A stretch of 64,000 nucleotides of DNA. Origin: Flavobacteriales bacterium (GTDB lineage: Bacteria > Bacteroidota > Bacteroidia > Flavobacteriales > UBA1820). The translations under genes were made by a program, and so were the position numbers. Positions within the stretch are counted from its first letter, which is position 1, and every line of letters starts with the position of its first letter. Positions 46,310 through 55,327 of the stretch are shown one piece after another. Location: NCBI GenBank assembly GCA_003150615.1, contig QALN01000003.1:186001-250000 (forward strand), read 5' to 3'. The notes under the pieces were generated by a model. The model searched no databases, was not told the DNA's origin, and saw only the letters and a list, made by a program, of their open reading frames with translations.

Positions 46310-46453
46310 ATGAAAACTTTGACAATTGCGGTAGTGCTTATGGCAGCAGTGTTCCTGCTGCTGTTTGTCGGTTTGCACCGGCGAAAAGGCGGAGGATGCT
46401 CAGGTTCCGGCTCGTGTGGCAACTGCCGTGGCGACGGTTCGTGCGGCAGGTGA
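46310..46453 (+). CDS. Small membrane peptide with a Gly/Cys-rich tail
   Basis: A 47-residue frame: a single hydrophobic helix (residues 4-21, LTIAVVLMAAVFLLLFVG), a basic stop (HRRK), then a Gly/Ser tail holding four cysteines (C30, C36, C39, C45) in the pattern C-x5-C-x2-C-x5-C. It resembles FeoB-associated Cys-rich membrane peptides in layout, but no feoB is nearby, so metal binding is only a possibility. Its own -7 box at 46270 and its position between murB and a GT2 support it as a real gene. Confidence 0.6.
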   Translation: MKTLTIAVVLMAAVFLLLFVGLHRRKGGGCSGSGSCGNCRGDGSCGR

Positions 46454-46547
46454 TGTTTGATGATATGGCCGGAAATATTCCGGTATTTATACGGTTATGT
46501 TATGCGGACATGTCCGTATTGAAAAAATAAAAGGAAAGTATTAAGGT

Positions 46548-47666
46548 ATGTACGATATGATTTTCCCGGTTTTTGCCGGTGTTTCCGCACTTCTGGCGGC
46601 CTATTACGTATTTCTTATTGCGGCCACGCGTCCCGTGAGGGAAAACGGCTCCGGCCCGGAAGAACAAGCCGAAGGTATTTCCGTGATAACGGTCGGCCGT
46701 AATGCGATAGACAACCTGCGCTCGCTCATACCTTCGGTAATAGCCCAGAAATATCCGCGCTTTGAACTTATAGTGGTAGACGACCGTTCGTTCGACAATA
46801 CGGCGGTATTCCTCAAATCCATACAAAGGAACTATCCGAGCGTACTGAAGGTCGTAACCATACCGGAAGATACGACATACCCCTGGCCCGGCAAGAAATT
46901 CGCCGTAACTATGGGCGTTAAGGCGGCCCAGTACGAACGTATAGTCCTCTTGGATACCTCGGCCCTGCCGTTATCAGAAAACTGGCTCTCGAATGTAGCC
47001 TCGGCTTTCGACCGCAAAGGTACGGACATGGTACTGGGTTACAATTTTTATAAAAAAGGCCAAAGGGCCGTATCGTCGTTTTTCGCGGCGTCGTCGTTCC
47101 TCTTTTCCTCCGATGCTATGGCATGGGCGCGGATAGGCCTGCCCTTCAAAGGCGAAGGCTCCAATTTCGGGTTTACCAGGACGATGTTCTTTTCCGGAAG
47201 CGGGTATATGAACAACATGCGCATACCTGCCGGCGAAGCGGATTTCCTGCTCGGTGATTATTCCGACGGCACCAATGTGTCCGTGATGGCATCCCGCCAG
47301 GGTTTCGTGCAGTGCGGTAGCGTTGACACCATCAGGCAATGGCTTGATAAGGCAATATCGGATTATGCCTCGTTCCGTTGTTATAAGTTTCCAGTGATGT
47401 TGCGTGCGTTGGCAATGCCGTTGCTGAAAGTGCTTTTCATTGTTCTGGCTATAGCGTGCGGCGTCATATATTGTTCGTGGTGGCCTTTCTGGGTTGTCAC
47501 AGCCGTACCTATGGCATTGTCTTTTGCCGCCGGGTTTGTATGCTCGGCCCGTTTCCGCGCTACGCGGTGGATGGCCTCAGGTATCCTGGCCGATATGGTG
47601 TTGCTGCCGGTAAATGCCGCCGTATGGCTCTCCGCAATGTTCGCAATACCTGGAAAATGGAAGTGA
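46548..47666 (+). CDS. Membrane-bound glycosyltransferase family 2
   Basis: The 372-residue protein has an N-terminal helix (residues 7-27), a GT-A domain with VITVGRNAIDNLRSLIPSVI, LIVVDDRSFDNTAV and IVLLDTSALPLSENWL, then C-terminal helices (VMLRALAMPLLKVLFIVLAI, FWVVTAVPMALSFAAGF, ILADMVLLPVNAAVWL). The substrate is unknown. Its last codons overlap the start of the ECF sigma factor by 10 bp, which suggests translational coupling between an envelope enzyme and a regulator. Confidence 0.87.
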   Translation: MYDMIFPVFAGVSALLAAYYVFLIAATRPVRENGSGPEEQAEGISVITVGRNAIDNLRSLIPSVIAQKYPRFELIVVDDRSFDNTAVFLKSIQRNYPSVLKVVTIPEDTTYPWPGKKFAVTMGVKAAQYERIVLLDTSALPLSENWLSNVASAFDRKGTDMVLGYNFYKKGQRAVSSFFAASSFLFSSDAMAWARIGLPFKGEGSNFGFTRTMFFSGSGYMNNMRIPAGEADFLLGDYSDGTNVSVMASRQGFVQCGSVDTIRQWLDKAISDYASFRCYKFPVMLRALAMPLLKVLFIVLAIACGVIYCSWWPFWVVTAVPMALSFAAGFVCSARFRATRWMASGILADMVLLPVNAAVWLSAMFAIPGKWK

Positions 47667-48217
47667 GCGGCAAGGAAAAGGAACTGATAAGGGACGCACT
47701 GTCCGGCTCGCAGGCTGCTTTTGCATCCCTGTTGTCGATGTATTGGACCGATGTGTATTCTTTTCTGGCTTCCAGAAAACTCTCGCCCGAAGACGCCGAA
47801 GACCTTTGTATAGAGACATTTTCCAAGGCTTTTGAAAAACTCGGAACTTACGACTCCCAGTACCGTTTTAAAACATGGCTCATAAACATAGCCAAACACA
47901 ACCATATAGACTTCCTTAGGAAAAACGAACCGCTCCTGTCGCTTTTTTCGGAAAAAATACTCTCCGACGGTTGGGACATACCTGCAGTGGCTGTGGCTTA
48001 CGATACCCCGGAGACAGAACTTATAAACAACCAGACTATCGAACGTTTCGCTGCCGCGCTCGAATACCTCAGCCCACGCTACCGCCAGGTCATGCGGATG
48101 AGGTACGTCGACGACATGTCCGTCGCAGGCATTTCACAAGCATTGGGCATTTCCGTGTCCAATGTTAAGGTCATACTGATGCGGGCCCGCCGCGTCCTTA
48201 TGCGGGGGATGGAGTAG
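47657..48217 (+). CDS. ECF-type RNA polymerase sigma factor (orphan)
   Basis: The 186-residue protein has region 2 (SLLSMYWTDVYSFLASRKLSPEDAEDLCIETFSKAF...FKTWLINIAKHNHIDFLRK) and region 4 (ALEYLSPRYRQVMRMRYVDDMSVAGISQALGISVSNVKVILMRARRVL). The middle linker (residues 95-125) is long. No anti-sigma gene follows; about 500 bp without genes lie downstream. The start at 47657 overlaps the end of the GT2 gene. An earlier in-frame start at 47456 would sit inside that gene and has no signal. Confidence 0.9.
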   Translation: MEVSGKEKELIRDALSGSQAAFASLLSMYWTDVYSFLASRKLSPEDAEDLCIETFSKAFEKLGTYDSQYRFKTWLINIAKHNHIDFLRKNEPLLSLFSEKILSDGWDIPAVAVAYDTPETELINNQTIERFAAALEYLSPRYRQVMRMRYVDDMSVAGISQALGISVSNVKVILMRARRVLMRGME

Positions 48218-48716
48218 GTTTGTTTGTGTTTTCTTGGTAATCAGTGTTTTAAACACTTGTTTGCGTATGTTTATTATCGTAGGTAAAAAATCAAAACTTT
48301 CGATTATGGATATACGGATGGCGGTCTTTACGGCATTTGACGCCTTGTTCAGGAGTCGCGGCGCTGGGAATTCAGCAGGGCTGTCCGTCAGGGATGACAC
48401 CTGATACGAAAATGTCAATCCGCATTTCAAGCTGCGTCTTTGTTACGGCATAAACAAGTAAATAGCGGACAAGGCGGATATCGGTGCTGTGGGAATCAAT
48501 TATTTTATCTCAGGCGGCCTGTCGCTGGCATTGCTTAAACCCGTATATTTGTGGGTAATCGAAAGCGACGGACTGGTGAAATATACATATTTACGGTATG
48601 GGCAGGCAGGTTCCGAGTTCGATTATTATTTCTCCGAACTGTCAATAATGAAATACGGCGGAGAGGGATCACGGTTTGTGCAACGCATTTTACATATCGC
48701 TGAATTACGGAAGAAA
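48218..48716. other. Gene-free region between the ECF sigma factor and lipA
   Basis: About 500 bp. It holds a short palindrome AGTGTTTTAAACACT (48243-48257), a small unsupported frame (48304-48402) and a -7 box TATATTTG (48544-48551) probably used by lipA. I see no RNA gene. Confidence 0.5.
48544..48551 (+). promoter_or_regulatory. -7 box (TATATTTG) for lipA
   Basis: Exact TAnnTTTG match. It lies inside a longer open frame starting at 48489, so it argues for a lipA start at 48717 or 48777. Confidence 0.5.
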
Positions 48717-49622
48717 ATGAAACCGACGACTACACATCCGGGAAAAGAAGAAACCGGTGAAACGGAAAATAAAGACATGCCCTTGCGTAAACCGCACTGG
48801 CTCAAAGTAAAGATAGGAAGCGGGGCGGAGTATCCGTTCGTGCGGGAAAAAATAGAAGGCTCACGCCTGCACACGATATGTCAGAGCGGTGCGTGTCCCA
48901 ATATGGGCGAGTGCTGGATGGCCGGTACCGCCACATTCATGGTACTGGGAAATATATGCACCCGTTCGTGCAGGTTCTGTGCCGTGACCACCGGCCGGCC
49001 GCTACCTCCCGATCCGGACGAACCGCGCCGCGTAGCCGAATCGATACGCGATATGGGCCTTCGCCATGCCGTGATAACGTCCGTCGACCGCGACGACCTG
49101 CCCGACGGCGGCGCGGCGTTCTGGGCCGAGGTTATACGCACTGTCAGGAAAGTATCTCCGGGAACAACCGTAGAAGTGCTCGTGCCTGATTTCAAGGGTG
49201 TTGAAAAAGACATACGCACGGTGGTCGAAGCTTCTCCCGACATAATATCGCACAATATGGAAACAGTCGAACGCCTTTCCCGCCAGGTGCGAGTCCAGGC
49301 GCGTTACGACCGCAGCCTCGAAGTGCTGAAAACCATGAAACGCCTCGGAGCGCGGCGCACCAAATCCGGAATAATGCTCGGACTGGGTGAAACGGAGGAC
49401 GAAATACTCGCCACGCTTTCCGATTTGCGATCGGCCGATGTGGATATCGTCACAATAGGGCAGTACCTGCGTCCTACAAAGGAACATCTCCCGGTATCCG
49501 AGTACGTCACGCCGGAAAAATTTGAATTTTACCGTCAGCAAGGGCTAAGGATGGGCTTCCGCATAGTACAGAGCGCGCCGCTGGTACGCTCGTCCTACCA
49601 TGCGGCTGACCATGTTTTTTAA
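48717..49622 (+). CDS. lipA: Lipoyl synthase
   Basis: This 301-residue radical-SAM enzyme inserts two sulfurs into octanoyl-carrier protein to form lipoyl cofactors. The auxiliary cluster motif C-x4-C-x5-C is CQSGACPNMGEC, the SAM cluster is CTRSCRFC (C-x3-C-x2-C), and the C-terminal RSSYHA motif is present. The minimal start is 48777 (MPLRKPHWLKVKIG); 48717 adds a 20-residue polar leader. An even longer frame to 48489 encodes hydrophobic text with no family match and is rejected. lipB is not nearby. Confidence 0.95.
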   Translation: MKPTTTHPGKEETGETENKDMPLRKPHWLKVKIGSGAEYPFVREKIEGSRLHTICQSGACPNMGECWMAGTATFMVLGNICTRSCRFCAVTTGRPLPPDPDEPRRVAESIRDMGLRHAVITSVDRDDLPDGGAAFWAEVIRTVRKVSPGTTVEVLVPDFKGVEKDIRTVVEASPDIISHNMETVERLSRQVRVQARYDRSLEVLKTMKRLGARRTKSGIMLGLGETEDEILATLSDLRSADVDIVTIGQYLRPTKEHLPVSEYVTPEKFEFYRQQGLRMGFRIVQSAPLVRSSYHAADHVF

Positions 49623-49671
49623 ACCGGTACTGTCGTAGTCCTGGTAAAACCTGCATAAAAAAAACGAAGAC

Positions 49672-51783
49672 ATGAACAGTACGTCACTTCAGGCAAATGA
49701 AAAAACGCCGTCTGCGGCAAAGCATGGCATTTCTGCCGGTAAGCCTGCGCCGTTGGGTTCGACCGTTTCCGACGGAGGGGTTAATTTTTCCATGTATTCC
49801 AAAAATGCCCGAAGCGTAGAACTGTGGCTTTTCAAAAATCCCGAAGATGCAGTTCCGTACCAGATAATAAAACTCGATCCTGAGAAAAACCGGTCTTACC
49901 ATTATTGGCACGTGTTCGTCGAGGGTGCAGGCGAGGGGCTTTATTACGGTTACAAAGTACATGGGGAGTACGCCCCGTCCAAAGGGCTGCATTTCGACGG
50001 CTCGAAACTCCTTTCGGACCCTTTTGCCAAAGGCATATACGGGGCCGGCTACAGCCGTGGCGACGCATCCGTTTTCGGGTTGGAAAATTCGGCTACCGCA
50101 CTCAAGAGCGTAGTGGTTGCGGACGGCACGTACGATTGGGAGGACGACCGCCATCCACGCCGCCCGCTATCCTCGTCCGTCATATACGAAATGCATGTCG
50201 GCGGTTTTACAGCCAACCCGAATTCGGGCGTGTCGCCGGAAAAACGAGGTACATTCCTCGGTGTGGCAGAAAAGATACCATACCTGAAAGAACTGGGCAT
50301 AACGACTGTCGAACTGATGCCGGTGTATGTGTTCGACCCTCAGGATGCTCCCCTTGGACTGGAAAACTACTGGGGATATTCGCCTGTAAATTTTTTCGCC
50401 CCGCACTGGGGCTACGGTTCATCTCCCGACCCTATTGCCACCATACGCGAATTCAAGGACATGGTAAAAGCGCTCCACAAAGCCGGGATAGAAGTTATCC
50501 TCGATGTGGTATACAACCATACGGCCGAATCGGGCCGAAACGGGCCGTGGTTGAACTTCAAAGGACAGGAAGCCGGCGTGTACTACATGCTGGATGAGAA
50601 TAAACAGTTTTCCGACTATACCGGCTGCGGCAATACGGTGAACGTGAGCGATCCCATCCTACGCCGTGTGATGCGGGAATCGTTGCGTTACTGGGTGGAG
50701 CAAATGCACATAGACGGTTTCCGTTTCGACCTTGCGGCAGTGCTCACCCGGGGCGAGGACGGACAGGTGCTCGTCAATTCCCCGGCAGTGAATTCGATAG
50801 AGGTGGACCCCGTGCTGGCCGATACCAAACTCATAGCCGAGGCGTGGGATGCGGCGGGGCTTTACCAGCTCGGATTTTTCGCCGGGCGCAACGGGGATAC
50901 GCGTTGGGCGGAATGGAACGGCGCCTACCGCGACGACATACGCAAGTTTATCCGTTCTGACGAAGGCATGGTGCCGATACTTGCCGCCCGTATAATAGGT
51001 TCGCCCGATATTTACGTCAATCCGCACCAGGATATAAACCAGAGCATACATTTCGTAAGTTGCCACGACGGTTTCACTATGGGCGACCTTGTCAGCTACA
51101 ACTGCAAGCACAATCTTCCCAACGGCGAGGATAACCGCGACGGTCTGGATGAAAATTTCAGTTGCAATTACGGCGTGGAGGGCGCTACCGACGATCCTGC
51201 AGTCGAAGCCGTCCGCGAACGCCAGGTGCGCAATTTCATGACTGCAATGTTCTTTACCCAAGGCACGCCTATGTTCGTCATGGGCGACGAAGTGCGCCGC
51301 ACGCAGTTCGGCAACAATAACGCCTATTGCCAAAATAATCCTTCGGCTTGGTTCGACTGGAACGATCTGGAACGTCACGGGCAGACGTTCGAATACACCC
51401 GCAAACTGATAGAGTACACGCAGGGCCTGTCGCTTTTCGAGCTCAAGGATCTCATAAAAGTAGGGCATGACATAAACCGTCCGTACGTACTGTGGCACGG
51501 TGCAGCTCTCAACGGGGCCGACTGGTCGCCGTCGTCACATACGCTGGCCATGGAAATGGTACATCCGGAAAAGGGCGAACACCTGTACGTGGTGTTCAAC
51601 ATGTACTGGGGCGATATAAGTTTCCAATTGCCAAAACCAATTCACGGGCGTTGGCACCTGGTAGCCGATACGTTCCTGCCGGCTGGGGAGAATTTCACGT
51701 TCCGGGAGCTTTACGACCAGGAAAATTATATGGTCAAAGACCGTTCGATTGTCATTTTGTCGGATTTCAGCTTAAAAAAATAG
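49672..51783 (+). CDS. glgX: Glycogen debranching enzyme / isoamylase (GH13)
   Basis: The 703-residue enzyme hydrolyses alpha-1,6 branches of glycogen. Residues about 25-140 form a CBM48-like domain (GSTVSDGGVNFSMYSKNARSVELWLF), followed by the GH13 barrel with region I DVVYNHTAE, nucleophile Asp353 in GFRFDLAAV, acid/base Glu390 in IAEAWDAAG and Asp466 in SCHDGFTM. It has no signal peptide, so it acts in the cytoplasm. It stands alone, 49 bp after lipA; no other glycogen gene is in the window. Confidence 0.95.
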   Translation: MNSTSLQANEKTPSAAKHGISAGKPAPLGSTVSDGGVNFSMYSKNARSVELWLFKNPEDAVPYQIIKLDPEKNRSYHYWHVFVEGAGEGLYYGYKVHGEYAPSKGLHFDGSKLLSDPFAKGIYGAGYSRGDASVFGLENSATALKSVVVADGTYDWEDDRHPRRPLSSSVIYEMHVGGFTANPNSGVSPEKRGTFLGVAEKIPYLKELGITTVELMPVYVFDPQDAPLGLENYWGYSPVNFFAPHWGYGSSPDPIATIREFKDMVKALHKAGIEVILDVVYNHTAESGRNGPWLNFKGQEAGVYYMLDENKQFSDYTGCGNTVNVSDPILRRVMRESLRYWVEQMHIDGFRFDLAAVLTRGEDGQVLVNSPAVNSIEVDPVLADTKLIAEAWDAAGLYQLGFFAGRNGDTRWAEWNGAYRDDIRKFIRSDEGMVPILAARIIGSPDIYVNPHQDINQSIHFVSCHDGFTMGDLVSYNCKHNLPNGEDNRDGLDENFSCNYGVEGATDDPAVEAVRERQVRNFMTAMFFTQGTPMFVMGDEVRRTQFGNNNAYCQNNPSAWFDWNDLERHGQTFEYTRKLIEYTQGLSLFELKDLIKVGHDINRPYVLWHGAALNGADWSPSSHTLAMEMVHPEKGEHLYVVFNMYWGDISFQLPKPIHGRWHLVADTFLPAGENFTFRELYDQENYMVKDRSIVILSDFSLKK

Positions 51784-51932
51784 CCGTATTTTACGTGTTT
51801 TCATTTAACGCATTACTCTTTTGCCGAAGTGTAAAAATGCGTTGACATGTGTTTTGGACGCGTTTTATTGTCCGTATGAAAGTGTTAAATACTTTTACAT
51901 AGATTTTTTTTATCGAAAACATCTTTCCAAAT

Positions 51933-51964
51933 CTTGACCGCAGAAGTAAAAAGTCGTACATTAG
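51933..51964 (+). promoter_or_regulatory. Probable nqr operon promoter (CTTG-N20-TACATTAG)
   Basis: CTTG at 51933-51936 is followed after 20 bp by TACATTAG at 51957-51964, one base from TAnnTTTG. The -7 box lies inside the left arm of an inverted repeat, so a bound protein would block it. Confidence 0.5.
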
Positions 51965-51995
51965 TTAACTAATTAAGGACTATTAACTAATGTAC
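51956..51995. promoter_or_regulatory. Candidate operator: 13-bp inverted repeat before nqrA
   Basis: GTACATTAGTTAA (51956-51968) and its exact reverse complement (51983-51995) flank a 14-bp spacer. The left half also holds the 12-bp palindrome TTAGTTAACTAA, and TTAACTAAT recurs 18 bp apart as a direct repeat. It lies 8 bp before the nqrA start and covers the -7 box. Confidence 0.55.
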
Positions 51996-52002
51996 TACCC
52001 AT

Positions 52003-53361
52003 ATGCCTAAGACCATACGTATAAGGAAAGGGCTGAACATACACCTTAAAGGCCGCGCTGAAAAAGTATCTTTCACGGTGCCTTCCGATGGATTATATGC
52101 GGTTTTCCCCGATGATTTCCCGGCAGTGGCGCCTAAACTCGAAGTTTCCCAGGGAGACAGGGTGCTGGCCGGAGATGTGCTTTTCCGTTTCAAAAAATCC
52201 GAAAACGTTTGTTTCACGTCGCCAGTATCGGGCATTGTCGAAGAAATACGCCGGGGCGAACGCCGTAAAGTGGAAATGATACTCATACGCGCCGATGTCG
52301 AGCAATCGTACCGAGGCTTTTCGCTTCCTGAAAATCCGTCATCGGGGCAAATCAGGGAACTGATGCAGCAAAGCGGGCTGTGGGCTTTCTTCCGCACCCG
52401 TCCGTTCGATACCGTACCCATGCAGGACGCTGTGCCGCGTGACATCTTCGTATCCACGTTTCACACTGCGCCGCTGGCTCCCGACACTCAGTTTACCCTT
52501 GCCGGCCGGATGAAAGAGTTCCAGGCGGGTATCGACGCCCTGGCCGCACTGACACCGGGAAAAGTATGGATGGGAATGGACGGTGCGGTGTGCGATTCTG
52601 TTTTCGACACCGTGACAGGCGTCGAGAAAATCCTCATAACAGGTCCGCATCCTGCCGGTAACGCCAGTGTGCTTATAAACCATACACTCCCTGTCAACAA
52701 AGGCGAAACGGTGTTCACCATGTCCCCGGAGGACGTAGCGACGGTAGGCTCGTTCATGCTAACGGGCAAATACAGTCCGATGCGGAAAATAGCAGTTACA
52801 GGTTCCGGCGTGAAAAAACCTGGATACGTATCGGCGCTTCAAGGCGCTTCGATTGAAAAACTTACCGATGGAAATATCCGTGGCGAAGAAAAAATGCGTT
52901 TCATAAGCGGTAACGTTCTGACGGGCCGTGATGCGGGACGCGACGGCTTCATAGGCTTTTACGACAACCAGGTGACTGTGATCCCCGAAGGCGACCGCGA
53001 CACGCGTATGTTCGGCTGGATATCGCCTTCGTCCGACAGGTTCAGTTTCCTGCGAGCCGGGACTTTCTCTTGGCTGTTCCCTTCAAGGGAATACGAACTA
53101 AATACGTCGACCAACGGAGAGCCGCGTCATTTTGTGCTGACCGGCATATACGGGCGCGTGTTCCCGTTCGATATTTTCCCCGAAGAGCTGGTAAAAGCCG
53201 CCATCACGGGCGATGTCGAACGTATGGAAGCGTTAGGCATATACGAAATAGCGCCTGAGGATTTCGCCCTATGTTCTTTCGTATGCCCCTCGAAGATAGA
53301 ACACCAGGTGATAATCCGCAGCGCTCTGGACAAAATATGCAAAGAGGATGCAGGGTACTAA
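52003..53361 (+). CDS. nqrA: Na+-translocating NADH:quinone reductase subunit A
   Basis: The 452-residue peripheral subunit begins MPKTIRIRKGLNIHLKG, as typical for NqrA, with DGLYAVFPDDFPAVAPKLEVSQGDRVLAGD, then ITGPHPAGNASVLINH and EYELNTSTNGEPRHFV. It is the first gene of a complete nqrABCDEF operon, 21 bp before nqrB. The complex couples NADH oxidation to sodium export, consistent with a sodium-based respiratory chain in Bacteroidetes. The operator-like repeat is just upstream. Confidence 0.96.
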   Translation: MPKTIRIRKGLNIHLKGRAEKVSFTVPSDGLYAVFPDDFPAVAPKLEVSQGDRVLAGDVLFRFKKSENVCFTSPVSGIVEEIRRGERRKVEMILIRADVEQSYRGFSLPENPSSGQIRELMQQSGLWAFFRTRPFDTVPMQDAVPRDIFVSTFHTAPLAPDTQFTLAGRMKEFQAGIDALAALTPGKVWMGMDGAVCDSVFDTVTGVEKILITGPHPAGNASVLINHTLPVNKGETVFTMSPEDVATVGSFMLTGKYSPMRKIAVTGSGVKKPGYVSALQGASIEKLTDGNIRGEEKMRFISGNVLTGRDAGRDGFIGFYDNQVTVIPEGDRDTRMFGWISPSSDRFSFLRAGTFSWLFPSREYELNTSTNGEPRHFVLTGIYGRVFPFDIFPEELVKAAITGDVERMEALGIYEIAPEDFALCSFVCPSKIEHQVIIRSALDKICKEDAGY

Positions 53362-53382
53362 CTCAAGGACATAAGATTACAG

Positions 53383-54585
53383 ATGAACAGACTGGACGAT
53401 TTTTTTGAACGCAACGCACGCCGGCTTGAGCAGAGCCGGTACAAACGTTGGATGCCGATATATCAGGGATTCAGGACTTTCCTGTTCACCCCGCGCCGGG
53501 TGGCCGGAAAAACCGACGTGCAGATATTCGACGCAGTGGACCTGAAACGGGTGATGATAATGGTCGTGCTGGCCCTGGTTCCGTGCATGCTTTTCGGTAT
53601 GTACAACGTCGGATACCAGCACTTCGAGCAGATAAAACATATTTACGGTACGGATTACACGTTTTGGGAGGCTTTTCTCTTCGGAGCGCAAAAGGTAGTG
53701 CCGATGCTCATAGTAAGCTACGGTACGGGCCTTGGCATAGAGTTTTTCGTGTCATACCTGAAAGGTCGCGACATCGAGGAAGGTTTTCTCGTATCTGGCA
53801 TGCTGATAGCCATAATAATGCCGGTTACCATGCCGCTGTGGATGATCGGCCTCTCCACTGCGTTCGCAGTGATAATAGGCAAGGAAATATTCGGCGGCAC
53901 GGGCATGAACGTGTGGAATCCGGCTCTGTTGGCCCGCGCATTCGCATTTTTCTCGTATCCGACGTACATGACGGGAAGCAAAGTATGGGTTGACGGCGCA
54001 GGTACGGTGGACGGCATGTCGGGCGAAACGATAATAGGCCAGCTTGTGGAAAACGCTCCCGTGGCGATGCCGGTACAGGGAGGTGCGGAGTATTCGCTTT
54101 CCGATATTTTCTTCGGGCTTATACCAGGCTCGGTGGGCGAAACATCCACGTTCCTTATAATACTCGGCGCGTTGTTCCTGATATACACCGGAGTTGCTTC
54201 TTGGAAGATAATAGCCGCAGGTATTGCAGGCGGAGCTTTCACCGGGATAATATTCAATCTCGCCGGTCCCGAAGGCAATGCGCTGATGCAATTTCCCTGG
54301 TGGGAACACCTTATGATAGGAAGTTTCGCTTTCGCTTTGGTATTTATGGCCACAGACCCCGTTTCTGCCGCCCAGACCGAAACGGGAAAATGGATATACG
54401 GTTTCCTGGTAGGTTCGTTCGGCATACTGCTTCGCATAGCCAACCCGGCGTATCCTGAAGGCATGATGCTGGCCATATTGTTCTGCAATACGCTGGCCCC
54501 GACTATAGACTACTGCGTCGTGGGACGCAACATAGCCCGCAGGAAAGCCCGGGCGCATCTTGCAGGTCAAAGAGTAAACGCTTAA
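53383..54585 (+). CDS. nqrB: Na+-NQR subunit B
   Basis: A 400-residue membrane subunit with about ten helices. The covalent FMN site is expected at the SG(A/E)T motif, here MSGETIIGQL with Thr216. Other family blocks are TGMNVWNPALLARAFAFFSYP and FMATDPVSAAQTETGKWIYG. It carries part of the electron path from NADH to quinone and part of the sodium channel. 13 bp separate it from nqrC. Confidence 0.96.
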   Translation: MNRLDDFFERNARRLEQSRYKRWMPIYQGFRTFLFTPRRVAGKTDVQIFDAVDLKRVMIMVVLALVPCMLFGMYNVGYQHFEQIKHIYGTDYTFWEAFLFGAQKVVPMLIVSYGTGLGIEFFVSYLKGRDIEEGFLVSGMLIAIIMPVTMPLWMIGLSTAFAVIIGKEIFGGTGMNVWNPALLARAFAFFSYPTYMTGSKVWVDGAGTVDGMSGETIIGQLVENAPVAMPVQGGAEYSLSDIFFGLIPGSVGETSTFLIILGALFLIYTGVASWKIIAAGIAGGAFTGIIFNLAGPEGNALMQFPWWEHLMIGSFAFALVFMATDPVSAAQTETGKWIYGFLVGSFGILLRIANPAYPEGMMLAILFCNTLAPTIDYCVVGRNIARRKARAHLAGQRVNA

Positions 54586-54598
54586 AAAACACGGAGAT

Positions 54599-55327
54599 AT
54601 GAATACCGACAAAAACTCGTACATATATATCTTCTCGGCCGTCGTGGTCGTGGTCGTGGCTGTTGTCCTGTCTTTGGCGGCGACTTTGCTCGGCCCCTCG
54701 CAAAAGCGCAACCTCGATGCGCAGAAGATGCAGGACATACTGCGGACCATACGCGTGGATGTATCGCGCGATGAGGCGGTGCGTCTTTTCAGAGATTATG
54801 TAAAAGACATGAAAGCCGTAGGCTACACCGGACAGGACGTGGACGGCGGGGATATTTTCAACATGAACCTCACGGCCGAGCGTAAGAAACCGGCCGAAGA
54901 ACAGGCGCTTCCGGTTTACGTAGCCGAGAAAAACGATTCCACGTTCTATATAATACCTCTGGACGGCGACGGGCTTTGGAACGCCATATGGGGGTACATA
55001 GCGCTTCAGGACGACTTCAATACCGTTTACGGCGTGGTGTTCGACCACAAGGGCGAAACTGCCGGTCTTGGCGGCGAGATAGCCTCACCCTGGTTCGAGG
55101 AACAGTTCCGGGGCAAGCAGCTGTTCGGCTCTTCAGGCAATGTCGAGTTCACAGTACAGAAAGGCGGCGTGGCGACCCTGCCCGAAGACAAGCGTAAGTG
55201 GGCCGTGGACGGCATAACCGGCGGCACGATAACAGGACAGGGCGTCACCGACATGATACGCGAACGCCTGTCGCATTATGTGCCGTATTTCGAAAAGATG
55301 AAAAACGAAAAAAATACAGGAAAATGA
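54599..55327 (+). CDS. nqrC: Na+-NQR subunit C
   Basis: The 242-residue subunit has one N-terminal helix (IYIFSAVVVVVVAVVLSLAA, about 10-29) and a periplasmic-facing FMN domain. The covalent FMN site is the TGGT motif with Thr210 (DGITGGTITGQGV), a variant of the usual SGAT. LYVAEK-like quinone-side and GEIASPWFEEQFRGK blocks are present. Its stop overlaps the nqrD start (ATGA). Confidence 0.95.
   Translation: MNTDKNSYIYIFSAVVVVVVAVVLSLAATLLGPSQKRNLDAQKMQDILRTIRVDVSRDEAVRLFRDYVKDMKAVGYTGQDVDGGDIFNMNLTAERKKPAEEQALPVYVAEKNDSTFYIIPLDGDGLWNAIWGYIALQDDFNTVYGVVFDHKGETAGLGGEIASPWFEEQFRGKQLFGSSGNVEFTVQKGGVATLPEDKRKWAVDGITGGTITGQGVTDMIRERLSHYVPYFEKMKNEKNTGK

Noticed and set aside
48304..48402. Small rightward frame between the sigma factor and lipA
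   Set aside because: No promoter, family or conserved context; Arg/Ala-rich and likely chance.
48489..48716. N-terminal extension of lipA
   Set aside because: Contains a -7 box and hydrophobic text with no family match; start moved to 48717.
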